A stretch of 64,000 nucleotides of DNA from Puffinus mauretanicus (Eukaryota; Chordata; Aves; Procellariiformes; Procellariidae). The position numbers were made by a program, and so were the translations under genes. The notes under the pieces were generated by a model. The model searched no databases, was not told the DNA's origin, and saw nothing but the letters and a program-made list of their open reading frames with translations. This document shows positions 25,961-37,500 of this stretch, in pieces; position 1 is the stretch's first letter; each line of letters begins with the position of its first letter. The DNA lies in contig JAJKFH010000030.1 in the NCBI GenBank assembly GCA_023333565.1, positions 310,001 through 374,000 on the forward strand, given 5' to 3'.

Positions 25961-27689
25961 TATGTCTTTAGGAAAGATTACAACTGGATAGCTGTATGCA
26001 CTTCTAGGCACTTGACAACAGGAGGATACTGATAAACCAGAAGAAATTTGAGAGATTCCAACTATAAGCAAATAAAATGATAAAAAGGCTCTGATAAAAA
26101 GAGTAGGGGACAAATCCTCTTCAGAAAGATGGAAAGACCTAGATATGAACAGAAAAGAAAGCTGGTGGGAAATTACATGACACTCAGAAGAAAAAAAGGT
26201 GCAGCAAACAAGTCAAATAAAAGTAACTGGAAAAAATATTTCTTTACCAAATAAATGTGCAAAATTGCCGTCACTTCTTACATGAAATAAAAACCACAAT
26301 GTGATGAATCAGAACAAATCTCCCAAAGAGCCAGGACATTTTCACAATCTGTGTGTCTTAAATTTACTAAGTTGTGCCCTGAGGCTTCCTGTCTTTACTT
26401 CTTGATTTAAGACCATAACTGGCAAATATTTACCTAAGCAAATATCTTTGTGCCCCTGAGGTTTTCAATTCAGTTCAGCAGATTTTGTGCACGTGAATGA
26501 CCCGATTGATCAGCTCAGGTGTGACACAGCCACTTTGCACTTCACTGCCAGCCTGCTGGCAAAGTCGGCCCTGTTTCAGTATCACTCCAGCACAACCATG
26601 CCAATGTCAACGTGATCACACAGAGCAGCAGAACCGGGATAAATTCACACGTATCGCATATTTTCTGAGAGGTCGGTGCTGCACAGAGACATATGTATAG
26701 AAAAGAGACAATGGTGAAGGAAAAGGAGCATGGATGGTCACCAATCTCCTGCCTAATTGAAATAAGAGGTAGTAACTAAAGTTAGAGCAAGCAGAGGCCA
26801 GGGTAGGCAGCACACTGTGAACTGCCTTGCACAGCACACCGTCACAATAGGTGGGTTAAAAAAAAAGCTGTAATCTGCCTTTTATCCTTCTAAGCCCCTG
26901 AGTGTGCTGTGGGCCTTTTGACTTTAGCGTGGATTTGAGCCATCGTAATAAGAAAAGGTCCTTGAAAACGGAGTATGTCATATTTTATATACACAAAAAG
27001 AATGAAAACATTAAATAACAGCTGAACAACAGGAATTGCTTCTTACAGAGCTCTCCACGTGGTACTGGGGACTCCATCTTCAACAGATGGAGGTGATGGG
27101 ATCTTTTTCGCTTAATACCTAACATGTACAGGAAAAAAAGGGAAACCCCAAAGTAGCTAAATGAGATTAATTTCTGGGGAGCTTTCTAATATTTGCCTTA
27201 AGTGAGGATTTTCTGTCACCTGAACGTGACAGTATAACTTGAAAGGAAGTATTAGGAAGGATTGTGAAAAATTCATAGTGACCTGAGTCTAAACCATGTC
27301 CTCAGGAATATTTCCCACGAAACCCCAGCTCCCGGATGGGGACAGGGGGAACCTGGCTTTTGGGAATCTGCCCAACGCAGTTAACATATGCACAGGGGAC
27401 ATTTTCCTTACCACTTCAGCCTGTTCCCGGCAGCTCACCTGAGTGACTTTGGGGTTGTTCATTTTCCCCAATGGCCCTTCTGCCCTTCATCTGACAATAT
27501 TTCTGTTTGGCCTTTGGCTTTACATAGCATGAAAAAAGTGAGCCACAGAGAAGAAACACTCGAAGGTGATCCACGTCCCAAGATCACGGTCACAGCAATG
27601 GCAGGATGGTCTGCCTGAAAAGACTGACAGACCAGTTCAGGTGCTACATTGGCCAATGCTCTGTCTCAAAAGAAGACCGGTATAAAGTC

Positions 27690-28995
27690 ACAGGACCACA
27701 GGACAGCTCAGGCTGGAAGGGACCTCAGGAGGTCTCATACCTCCTGGTCACAGCAGGTTCAGCTCTGAGGTCAGACCAGGCTGTTCAGGGCTTCATTCTG
27801 TGGGGGCTTGAAAACCTCCAAAGACTGCACAACTGCACATCTGTCTGACTGTCCTCATGGGGAAAGTTTCTTCTTATATCCAGGCTGAACCTCTACTGTT
27901 TCAGCTTCTCCTTTTTGTTTCTCATCCTCTCTACCTGCATGACTGTGAAAAGCCCATCTCCATTTTCTCGAGGACCTCTCCATAGGCACTGGGGGCTGCT
28001 GTTAGGTGCCCCCAAAGCTGTCTCTGCTGGAGGCTGAACAAGCCCAGGTTTCCCATCATCTTGGGGGCCTCACCTGAACTCACTCATTTATCAGTATCTT
28101 TTTTCTCTTGAGGGAGGGACAAAACTGGATGCAGTATCTAGATGTGGTCTAGATGTGAATAGAGGGGAATTATGACTTCCCTTGATTTCTATTTCTGTCC
28201 CTGTTCATACAGCCTAGGCTGCTATTGGCCATTGTTGTTGCTGGGACTTGCTGCTGGCCCATGTCCTGCTCACTGCCCACCAGGACCTCCAGGGCCTTTC
28301 CCACAGAGCTGCTCGAGGCAGTCTTGAGCCTGTGTTGTTGCAAAGGGTCCTTCCATCCAGGTGAAGGACTTTGCATTTGTCATTGCTGAATTTCATGATG
28401 TCCCTGTCAGCCCATTCCTCCAGTCCCTTGGATGGCAGCCCTGCCCTTGAATATATCAAGTGGTGGCTCAATTTGATGTCATTGCAAATCTGATGACCAA
28501 GGACTCTGTTGCGTCCTCTCACCTGTTGGCAAAGATTTTAAACAGATCGCTGGGACAGGTCCCAGGACAGACCGCTGTGGTGTTCCTGTTGTTACCAACC
28601 TCCAGGTAAAGATGAGTTATTACCCATTACCCTCTAAACCCAACCAGCCATCCAGATTATAAACCATCTGACTTTTTCCCATTCCTACCATAGCATCCCA
28701 TCTTGGATATAAGAATACAATGGGAAAGAACCTTGAGTGCCTTGCTAAATTCAATGAAAATGACATCTACTGCTCTCCCCTCATCCTGAAACGCAGTCAT
28801 TTTATCATAGGAGGCAATCAGGTTGGTGAGGCATGACTAACCCTTGGTAAATCCATGCTGACTGCTACCAGTCACTTTCTTCTCCTTCCTGCACCCAGAA
28901 ATGTGCTCTGAGAGGACTCGCTCCATGAACTTTCCAGGGACTAAGGAGAATCTGACTGGCTTGTAGTTCCCTGGGTTGTCCTCTGGCCTTTTCTG
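27690..28995 (-). mobile_element. Old CR1 LINE, antisense, degraded
   Basis: The plus strand begins CACAGGACCACAGGACAGCTC followed by GGCTGGAAGGGACCTCAGGAGG, the antisense of a CR1 3' end. It continues through CR1 3' region blocks up to GGTAAATCCATGCTGACT and CTTGTAGTTCCCTGGGTTGTC, which are antisense parts of the reverse-transcriptase region. On the minus strand about 28214-28522 still encodes a peptide with ADRDIMKFSNDKCKVLHL, corresponding to the CR1 ORF2 segment RFNKAKC.VLHL. The whole copy is full of indels and stops, so it is much older than the copies at 32.8, 47.4 and 54.2 kb. Confidence 0.85.
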
Positions 28996-29989
28996 AAGGT
29001 GTTGTTTTGAAGTTGCTTCAGAAGATAATAAGGAAGACCTTACTAAAGCTAGACATGGGGTTAAAAATCATTTCCCAAATTATCATTAGTCATCATTACA
29101 CCTGGGTATGTCTGATACCCATTCAATAGTGCTTGAGAGTTTGCTCAGTTTTGACCATAACTTTACGATACAGCAATTAATTCCAGCTTACGTGAAAAAG
29201 CATTTTCTCTTCCGTCTCCATTGGCTGTTGTGAGAGAAGATGAAGGTGTTTGGTGTACCACTGTGTAGAGCTCCCTGTGTAAAATCTGATAATCTGGGAA
29301 ATTATAGCAAAGAAATATTTGTCTGTTTGATGCAAGCCCATGCTTTTAGAGAGCTGATTAGGCTGTTCTTAAGCTGTTGCAGCTTCAGCTTTTTAACATC
29401 TTCTTTGTGGGTAGATTTATTATAGTCTTTTAATCACAGACAGAGAACATCAAAAGGTTTACAGAAGTTCATGAGTCTCCATGCCCAAACTGCAAGGCAT
29501 CTGGGACTAATTTACAATTTCACACTGAAAAAACAAAATGCAAATGTCAAGTGCAGCTCTCATTCTAGGAAGGAAAAAAATCAAATAAAATCATGCAATT
29601 TCTCCTGGAACAAATTATGTTGGAATTCCTAGAGAACATATTGAAATATATGTGGCTCCATGCACAAACCCTCAAAAACCCAAATGACAGAAACTTGATT
29701 GACAGTACAGGACTGGTCAGGATGCTATAAGCACTGCAAGTGAAATACCATCCCTTTTACAGATCAATCAGCCATATAATGGAACATTTGTACGTCCTGT
29801 GGAAGCCAAAGAGAGGTGAAGGCCTTCGCCATACCTCAGGGTGCAGAGTTTGAACAACAGCCAGCAGCTGCATGCTGAGTGCCTTATTAAATAGCTATTG
29901 TTAGATGCAAAATGCGTGTTGCTCAATTGAGATCCACTGGTGGGTGTGGGTAAAAGATTGGAATGAAGACGATTAAACTGAGAAAAGGT

Positions 29990-30250
29990 GTTATATTTAT
30001 GTCACTATAAAAATTACAATAGCAGTTAACTTATCTGAAGCTAATAATAACTTATTAGCCTCCTGAACAAATTTAAGCTAGAGGGTAATATTACAGTATA
30101 TTTCTTATAATCATTTTTGTATTAATTAGTTCCAGCCTTCAAATTGCTTGGAAAAAATGACTATCAATTTCCTCTGTTTGCTCCCATCTAACTGAACATG
30201 GGTTCAGATAGTTGATTTTATAGTCTATTTTAATTACTTTAGGTAAGGTC
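29990..30250. promoter_or_regulatory. Candidate conserved non-coding element
   Basis: The stretch is AT-rich and non-repetitive, with clustered TAAT/ATTA cores. These include a TAATTA at 30123-30128 inside GTATTAATTAGTTCC, and AATAATAACTTATTAGCC near 30041. It has no coding potential and no repeat signature. Regulatory function is inferred from composition only. Confidence 0.2.
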
Positions 30251-31479
30251 TGAGTAATAAAATAAGGTTATACCTACATCTTTGCCAAACAGCAACAAGG
30301 TTTTGTACCTAAAAGCCTGTGTGATTAATTTAAGAAATAGCTTTTTGGAAATGAACAAATGTTGCTTCTAGTCACGCTATAAGCTATTCTATGGCTCTAC
30401 TATGCTGCTACTTATTCATATTTATCTCTATTCTATCCCATACTTTTTTATGTATTACATTTCAGTGAAATGTATAACAATCAGTCGGAGATAATTTTTC
30501 TTTTTTTTAAGTGAATAAGTAGTTCTGGGTTAAAATTGAAAAAGCATTATGACCCTAACCCCATCCGGACTGTTTTCTCCAGTGCTGAGGGAACAAAAAG
30601 TAAGCTCATCTAAAATGGAAAAAAAAAATCTACTAAAGATTTAGTTTGTCCTATAAAAATGAAACAAGCCCTCTACAGTGTTATTATTTTGTCTTATGTA
30701 GCAGGCTGTTATTTTCTGAAATAATATTCACCTGTGAGACAGGAGGGAATTCCTTCCACTTGCTTTCATCCTCAGAATGCTAGCTGCCTAGACTAAGCTA
30801 TATAGCATTTCCAGAAGGAGCTTTTGCTCCAAACCTCAGAATGGTTTGCCATTTAGACAGGCTTCTCTCTCTTCTCTGACTTCTGGAAACCCTAGTCAAC
30901 TCACTTGAACTGGATGCTTTACTTTTAGACAGCTTGAATTGCATTTGAGGACGTAAGAAATTCTACTTATACCCAGGAAGCTTAGTTCATAAGAAGAGTA
31001 AAATGTCATTAATAAAATGTGAAAATGACACAGTAGCGATTTTCTATGGCTGAGATCTTACAAATGCTTCTGAAGGTGCACAACTTAACCCCTGGGAACA
31101 GTCCTACTCATGTCAGAACTAATCCCGTGAACAGAGGTACAAGTGTAAGTGTATGCAGGGCTATAAGGTGCATATGCAGTAAACAGTAGGAAATTTTCTT
31201 TGCATTTGCCTTTTCCATCAGAAGAGACCTTGGTATGAGGAAATTGTTTAAAACTCAAACTTAATTTTATTGTATCAAGAACAGGCAATTCAAGTTGGAA
31301 AAGAAAAGATGAATGGAAGATTGTGCTTTATACAAGAGGTGTTCTTTTCCAGTTGACCAAATGAAAAAGAGTATGTCACCATATGATTAGTAGCTAAATA
31401 TAATATGGTGCTGAATAAATAACCACTGTAAATACAGCTATCTTCACAGCAGGGGAAGCCTTAGCACAAATAACAGCAG

Positions 31480-31700
31480 GCTAGCTGACAGCCAGAGAGA
31501 TTACAGTATTTCATTTTCAGACACAAGTCTCAGTCGGAGTGGCTGTGGTCAGCAAGAAACTGTTTCTAATAAGTTTGGCTGGACTTTGAATTTAATCTGT
31601 TGACCGCTGCCAGATTTACCAGGCAGGCTTTAATGGTCCATCGATTTTAATAGGACTCTTAATGAACATAGCAGATTATAATTCGTAAGGCCACCAGGAA
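31480..31700. promoter_or_regulatory. Candidate conserved non-coding element
   Basis: This non-repetitive stretch mixes AT-rich homeodomain-like motifs (CATCGATTTTAATAGG, CTTAATGAACATAGC) with more complex sequence (GACCGCTGCCAGATTTACC). It has no open frame and no repeat similarity. The call is inference only. Confidence 0.2.
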
Positions 31701-32074
31701 CAGAGAAGCAGGACAGTATAGGCAGCAATGGTTTGATGTAGAAAGCAGTGATGGGAAAGGTGTATCTCAGTTACAGGTAAAATATTACTATTCTCTTTCC
31801 ATATCATCTGACCATACCGCAAGTATAAAACCAAAATATCTCTTCATAGTTGCCTGCAGTGGCAATATTTAGCCCGCCTGCCTACATCAGAAATAAAACT
31901 TCCTCCATAGTTTTAGGCTGGCCAGGAAAATACATACTGAAAAAATGGGTTATATACCACTGTCTTAAAAATATAAATGCAGACCCCAGAAGAGAGCAAA
32001 TTCAAGCTTGCCTGCTCAGACTGCTCTGTTTCCCATCTCCGGGGGTGGAATACATCTGGCCAGCTTCTCCACAG

Positions 32075-32201
32075 TTAAGTACATCATTTACACCAGTCTC
32101 CGGGCTTTGTCCTGAGCCAATTCCTTCCTCAGAAGAATTTATACTGCCTATCTTCAACACCCCTCTCCAGATAAATGTGCTTTTCCCCAAGGGCCCAGTA
32201 G
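32075..32201 (+). other. Splice-bounded open segment (possible exon)
   Basis: A pyrimidine-rich acceptor (CCAGCTTCTCCACAG, ending 32074) and a good donor (GTAG followed by GTAAGA at 32202) bound a 127-nt segment. It is open in the frame that starts at 32075 and encodes a Pro/Ser/Phe-rich peptide beginning LSTSFTPVSGLCPEP. The frame is also open upstream to 31850, and an antisense frame is open across part of it, which weakens the coding case. The peptide matches nothing I recognise. Pseudo-exons of this quality are common in 64 kb of vertebrate DNA. Confidence 0.2.
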
Positions 32202-32794
32202 GTAAGACCCACAGGCACTTGAACCCCTTTGACTTTTGAAGAGGATTTAGAAAACCTGGACACATGAACCTGGTCCACAACCTCTCTACAGTAGACTCTG
32301 ACAGCAAAGAAATAAAGGTAAAAGCAGGCGTGTGGCAGTTTAGACTCCTCACCATGTACAGACCGTGTCGGTGTAACAGATGTTACTCCTGTACAAGAAG
32401 ATCACCTTTGCAGTGCTAAAATATTGTCCAGAGGGGCAATATAGTATAATTACAAAAGACAAATAGTTACAGCAGTGAAAAAGCCATATGCACTTTTTTT
32501 TCCTATGTGCATATTGGTTTTCAGGTTCAAGAAAGATAAATTCAGCCTGGCCCAAGCCCAGGTTATATACCTAGGAGAACTGGGGAACGGAGAGATGATC
32601 ATACAAGAGATGAAAGGAAGAATTTGGCTTCTTTAACCCAGGAAAGTAAAGACTGAGAAGAGAAACAGTTTTGATTTATATGTAACATCAGGGGGTAGAC
32701 GTCTACCAAGAGAAAAGCTGCAGGGCAGTGCTAGCAGAAGAACAAATGAGTATAGCCATGAATAGATTTCAGCAGAAAATTAAACCATTTCCAC

Positions 32795-33385
32795 CTGTAT
32801 CAGAAATAGTGTGACCAGCAGGAGTAGGGAGATGATCGTGGCCCTGTACTCGGCACTGGTGAGGCCGCACCTCGACTACCGTGTTCAGTTTTGGGCCCCT
32901 CACTACAAGAAGGACATGGAGGTGCTGGAGCGTGTCCAGAGAAGGGCAACGAAGCTGGTGAAGGGCCTGGAGCACAAGTCTTATGAGGAGCAGCTGAGGG
33001 AACTGGGGTTGTTTAGCCTGGAGAAGAGGAGGCTGATGGGAGACCTCATCGTGCTCTACAACTACCTGAAAGGAGGTTGTAGCAAGGTGGGTGTTGGTCT
33101 CTTCTCCCAAGTAACTAGCGATAGGACGAGAGAAAACAGACTCAAGTTGCACCAGGGGAGGTTTAGGCTGGACATTAGGAGAAATTTCTTTACTGAAGGA
33201 GTGGTCAGGCCTTGGAACAGGCTGCCCAGGGAAGTGGTTGAGTCACCATCCTCGGAAGTATTTCAAAGACGTGTAGATGAGGCGCTTAGTGACATGGTTT
33301 AGTGGGCATGGTGGTGTTGGGTTGACAGTTGGACTCGATGATCTTAGAGGCCTTTTCCAACGTTAATGATTCTATGATTCTATGA
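32795..33385 (+). mobile_element. 5'-truncated CR1 LINE, young
   Basis: Similarity to the CR1 copy at 47.4-48.6 kb begins at CCTGTATCAGAAATAGTGTG (about 32795) and runs to the tail GATTCTATGATTCTATGA (33385). That is about 590 bp of 3' sequence. 5' truncation with a short ATTCTATG tail, and without a poly-A tail, is the hallmark of CR1 insertion by target-primed reverse transcription. The tail motif 'gatgatcttagaggccttttccaacgttaatgattct' is shared with the 47.4-kb copy but differs from those at 34.0, 54.2 and 56.1 kb, so two CR1 subfamilies are present. Confidence 0.95.
32811..33302 (+). pseudogene. CR1 ORF2 C-terminal fragment, frame open to stop
   Basis: This 163-codon frame encodes only the C-terminal part of CR1 ORF2, downstream of the reverse-transcriptase catalytic core. 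Recognisable stretches are [15 protein letters not shown] (near residues 17-31), [17 protein letters not shown] and [14 protein letters not shown], then [16 protein letters not shown] and a natural C-terminal end at TAG (33300-33302). There is no frameshift, unlike the 47.4-kb copy, which has lost one base in the matching region. The endonuclease and catalytic Asp motifs are absent because the insertion is 5'-truncated, so it cannot be functional. The ATG is only the first in-frame Met of the truncated copy. Confidence 0.9.
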
Positions 33386-34007
33386 ATGATGTCCTGGCAA
33401 CAGCTTTTAAACAGGAACAAAAAATTAAGTTACTTTTAAGATGCAATTCCGTATTTTTAAGCAGGGGATTATATAATGTGGTGGCCTGTGATATCAAGGG
33501 ACGGAGCCTGATGAATCCAAAAGTCCCTTCCCATCCCATGTTTACCGTAGCCAACATGTCGTGATGCTGGTTTGACCATGCAGAAATGCTACAGGCTCTG
33601 CTGTTCATGCATGTCTAATCCTTCTTATGAAGAGCCTGGTTACACGAGAACAGGGATGGTGAGTCCTCCAGAAGCAAGATGTCCTTGGGAAAGCTGGAGA
33701 AAATGCTAAGTTATTTTTTTAACTAAAAACAATCTTTGACTGGAAGACCTGGAAGGAATTAGGCAAAGCACAGAGTGCAGGATCCAGCCAAGCAGGACTA
33801 CATCTGCCCTGCAGAGAGCTTAAAGATTTCCCCTGGCTGTACCAGCTGGTCACCGAAGCCCCCATCTGAAAGAGCATGGAAGGTCTGCAGCCCTGTGCTG
33901 AGCCCAGCCCTCGGGCCACTCTCAGGCTAGCAGCAGCTGTTTAGAGAGGAGCAGCGTTCCCATCTCACCCCCAATTCCCAGCTCCAGCTGAAGCCTCTGG
34001 GCCTCCA
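33386..34007. other. Unique spacer between two CR1 insertions
   Basis: No gene or repeat is recognised. Short frames on either strand are unremarkable. Confidence 0.6.
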
Positions 34008-34535
34008 ATTCATAGAACTGTAGAATAGTTTGGGTTGGAAGGGACCTTTAAAGGTCATCTAGTCCAAGTCCCCTACCATGGGCAGGGACATCTTCAACTA
34101 GATCAGATTGCTCAGAGCCCCATCCAACATGACCTTGAATGTTTCTAGGGATGGGGCATCTACCACCTCTCTGGGCAACCTGTCCAGTGTTTCACCACCC
34201 TCATCCTAAAAAAATTCTTCCTTATATCTAGTCTAAATCTACCCTCTTTTAGTTTAAAACCATTCCCCCTTGTCCTGTCACAACAGGCCCTGCTAAAAAG
34301 TTTGTCTCCATCTTTCTTATAAGCCCCCTTTAAGTACTGAAGGGCTGCAATAAGGTCTCCCTGAAGCCTTCTCTTCTCCAGGCTGAATAACCCCAACTCT
34401 CTGTCTTTCCTCATAGGAGAGGTGTTCGATCCCCCTGACCATTTTTGTGGCCCTCCTCTGGACCCGCTCCAACAGGTCCATGTCTTTCTTGTGCTGAGGG
34501 TTCCAGAGCTGGACGCAGGACTCAGGTGGTATCAC
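34008..34535 (-). mobile_element. 5'-truncated CR1 LINE, antisense
   Basis: The plus strand opens with AATTCATAGAACTGTAGAATAG and then GGGACCTTTAAAGGTCATC, the antisense of the same 3' end seen at 55.8 and 56.2 kb. It ends at GGACGCAGGACTCAGGTGG (34535), inside ORF2, with unrelated sequence beyond. About 528 bp remain. It belongs to the same tail subfamily as the 54.2-kb and 56.1-kb copies and lies head-to-tail opposite the 32.8-kb copy, 620 bp away. Confidence 0.93.
34160..34535 (-). pseudogene. CR1 ORF2 C-terminal fragment with frameshifts
   Basis: On the minus strand the frame entering at 34535 encodes [20 protein letters not shown] and [18 protein letters not shown]. Compared with the 54.2-kb copy, two bases are missing near 34395-34405. 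The coding capacity therefore switches frame to [20 protein letters not shown] and on to [12 protein letters not shown] further single-base loss near 34185-34195 breaks the last part. These are ordinary decay lesions in a dead CR1 copy, and no catalytic motif is included. Confidence 0.85.
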
Positions 34536-37500
34536 TGTGTTGGTGCTCATTTCAGGCTCGACGGCATCGGTGGCTACCCACAGCTTTGTAATAAAAATTA
34601 CTACCTGGGTAAAATAGGTATCTTTTATTAGATGGACCAATATAATTTTTCCAAGCCTAGTAGCTCATTTAATAAAAAGGTACAACCTCTAGCCTCCAGT
34701 CTTATAATAATTTTGATAGGATTTATAAACATTTAATGCAGTATACAAGTTGAATTTTTTTGTGTTTTTTTTTAACTTTGAACAACTTGGAGTGTGGGCT
34801 TACCCACAACGATTCCTCCAGTGCAGAATGGTCTTAGAAAATTGAATAAAACTTTCAAAAAGTTTGTTTTGTCTCCAGAAGATAATGAGGTACATATATA
34901 AAATGGACATTATAACAATATAAATAATGAAAACTGTGACCAGGTGTAAAGGATAACAAACACAAATAACAGGTTGCGCACTGTGGAGCATCAGTCAAAT
35001 TACGTACGGTTTGTACGTAATGGGCCCATCTCTAAAATGAGAAATAACAATGGTTCAAAGATCTTGGATAGCATCATTCCCTAGAATCATATCATAATCT
35101 TAAGGAACGTTCAATTTTCACTTTCAATTCAATTCAAGGTACCTGCTACAGCAATCCCTGTGTTTATCCAGGGTCTGTTCCCCACCGATAAGAAACTCAG
35201 ATAACTTCCTGTAAAGTGCAGGTCTCTTAAGAAACATGAGAGAGACATAGCTGAAGCTTTGATTCTTGTCTGTAACTCTGATCGGGTACTGTATTCATTT
35301 GGGGTCTCTAGATTTTGAGTCCTGGAAGAAATAGTTTTTCCAGTTTGTTTACTTCGACTCTTTGGTGGCATGTTTTTTAATGATTATCACTGTTCCACAG
35401 CAGTTTTTTTCCCTTTTGCAGCTTTTGTGCATGAGGAAGAAAAAACATTTTTAAAATAGCAGTACATAACTGCAAAGTCATGATTGGCAGAAGGGGAAGA
35501 GCAACAGCTTATAATTTATTTTTTTTTAAAAGCTTGGATTTCAAGCTGACAGCATCTTTTTAAACTAAGAGACCAAATAAGAGGTGGAAAACATGCAAAT
35601 GCACTAGGAGAAAGTTAGGATGGCACTGATGACAATTAACTAACGATTATTAATTCCCCTGATACACATTGTAATAATGATAATTATGATTAACTCATTT
35701 TGTTTCATTGTGGAGGCTGTTAACATTTGATTTCCTGGGCTTTTCCTTGCAATTTACATTAATTACTGTCCACCTCCTGTCTAGTTTTCCTACTGAAACT
35801 TTACAAAAATTAAGTCTTTAATGCGCTCAACGAGTCTTTTCTAATTGACATTCAACTTAATTGGCGTTGAGATATTTTCACTGCCTGTCTGCCCCATCAT
35901 CACATCTCTCAAAATAAGAGCTTTGTTGAAAGAAGCTTATTCCTCCCTTTTCCTTGACTTGCAGACATGCTTTTTTCATTTGCTAACTCCAGTAACTGAC
36001 TTATTTTCCAGCCCAGATCCTTACCGTTGCACATGGCTCCACTCACTTTCATATTTCATGGAGTGCAGCATCCAAGCTACTGATTCCTATTTGTTTCCTG
36101 GTCCTTTCTGCTGAGAGTCACTTGCTGCCATCTCGTCCACTCCTATCTGCTACCTCCCCCAGCCCCTTGCACAAGTAACTTTCCTCATCAAGTCTTCCTA
36201 ATAAAGTCAACGAAGACCACTCAGTTGGGGATCTAGATCATTGTCGCAAATTATGGATAATCTGCATAATCAAGATACAGGAAGAAGAGGTCTAAATTTG
36301 ACATTATTAATTTCATACAATAGGTAAACCAGTCTTCTTTCCGAAGTATAGCAATGGCTACATCTTATGAAACTCATACCCATCCCAACCTACACTTGTT
36401 CTGGACAATTAATACCATGTGGGAATTTCTAGATCTATTTAGAAATGTTACAGGAGAAATCCCCTTGGAGTCCTCCTATTGTTAATACTGGCAGAGCCTG
36501 GGAAAACTTCAGTGATCCCTGTTACACTGGCTTGAGAGTTCTGAAGTGTGTTGAATCTGTTTCAGGGAATTTTTAAACTGTAGTTTAAAAAAAACTATCC
36601 ACATCTTCCAGAAGCTGAGGAAACCCACGATTCATACTGGTGTCCCACTGGATCCATAGTTTTTGCCAAAATCTAGCTCAGATTTTGGAAGGATATCGAC
36701 AGCTCTCATTCTCCATGAATGCTGTGTATATGCTGTACTCAACCCAGCTATTCTACACATTCTGAGAAGCGTGTTCATACCCATTACTAATATAACTACC
36801 TCTTCTGCAGGCTGTATACCTGCACGGTTGAATGCCCCTGGGAAATTCTGTTCCTAATTCACATACCACTGTAGCGTCCCTAACGTGGCAGGCTGCGTGC
36901 ATGCACTGCTGGGGGCACAGGGGCAGCTGTTGATAAAGCTGCCAAACACTTTCCATTATAAGAATTGTTTTTCAGTTGCTTATAAAATTTACACTTTTCT
37001 GTATGTTCGTACAGGGCTATGAGGAGAACACCTCCAACTCTCAGGAGAACGAACAGCATTGTTAGTGAAAGCTGCTTGTGTAGGGAGCCCAAATGCTTCT
37101 GATGAAGCCTTTATCCTCCTCCTCCTCCAGCAAGTACTGGATTAAGCTGCCTCAGCCTTCGGGCTGTCGCCTGGCCAATGCAAGGGCCCTGCTGCAGCTC
37201 AGTTCCGCATGAACCTTGATGATTCCAATGCTGCGCACCATGCTGCCCTGATCCCTGGGAGATGAAGACAAATTCCTCTTAGGAAGGCTGGCTTGATCCG
37301 ATGGTCTTCCCATCAGTGCAGCCATGGCTTGAGAGCCTGTCCTGCATGGCAAAGTAGCAGAGTAGACAGTGGCTGAGCTGCAAACTGCATTGGGTCTGCC
37401 AACTTTGGGAGCTGTAGGACCTCAAGTTTGCAGAGCAGAAGGACCAGAGATGTGGGCCAAGTACCATGTACCCATTTGGTCCCACTGCTGGACAGTCAAA

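Larger units (their letters stand above)
17341..27689. other. Unique non-coding DNA with microsatellite and GC-rich islands
   Basis: No gene is recognised over this long interval. It contains an (AC)n microsatellite near 19040, GC-richer patches at about 17980-18130, 20090-20360 and 20690-21110, and a small CpG-rich patch at 24825-24895. The GC-rich patches open overlapping frames of 100-161 codons on both strands (for example 20722-21117 and 20792-21277 plus), none with recognisable protein motifs. AT-rich stretches at 24320-24500 and 25540-25960 look like candidate conserved non-coding DNA. Confidence 0.5.
28996..32794. other. AT-rich unique DNA, no gene recognised
   Basis: No convincing gene or interspersed repeat is visible. 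Two sub-stretches (29990-30250 and 31480-31700) look like candidate conserved non-coding DNA, and a splice-bounded open segment lies at 32075-32201. These are listed separately. Confidence 0.5.
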
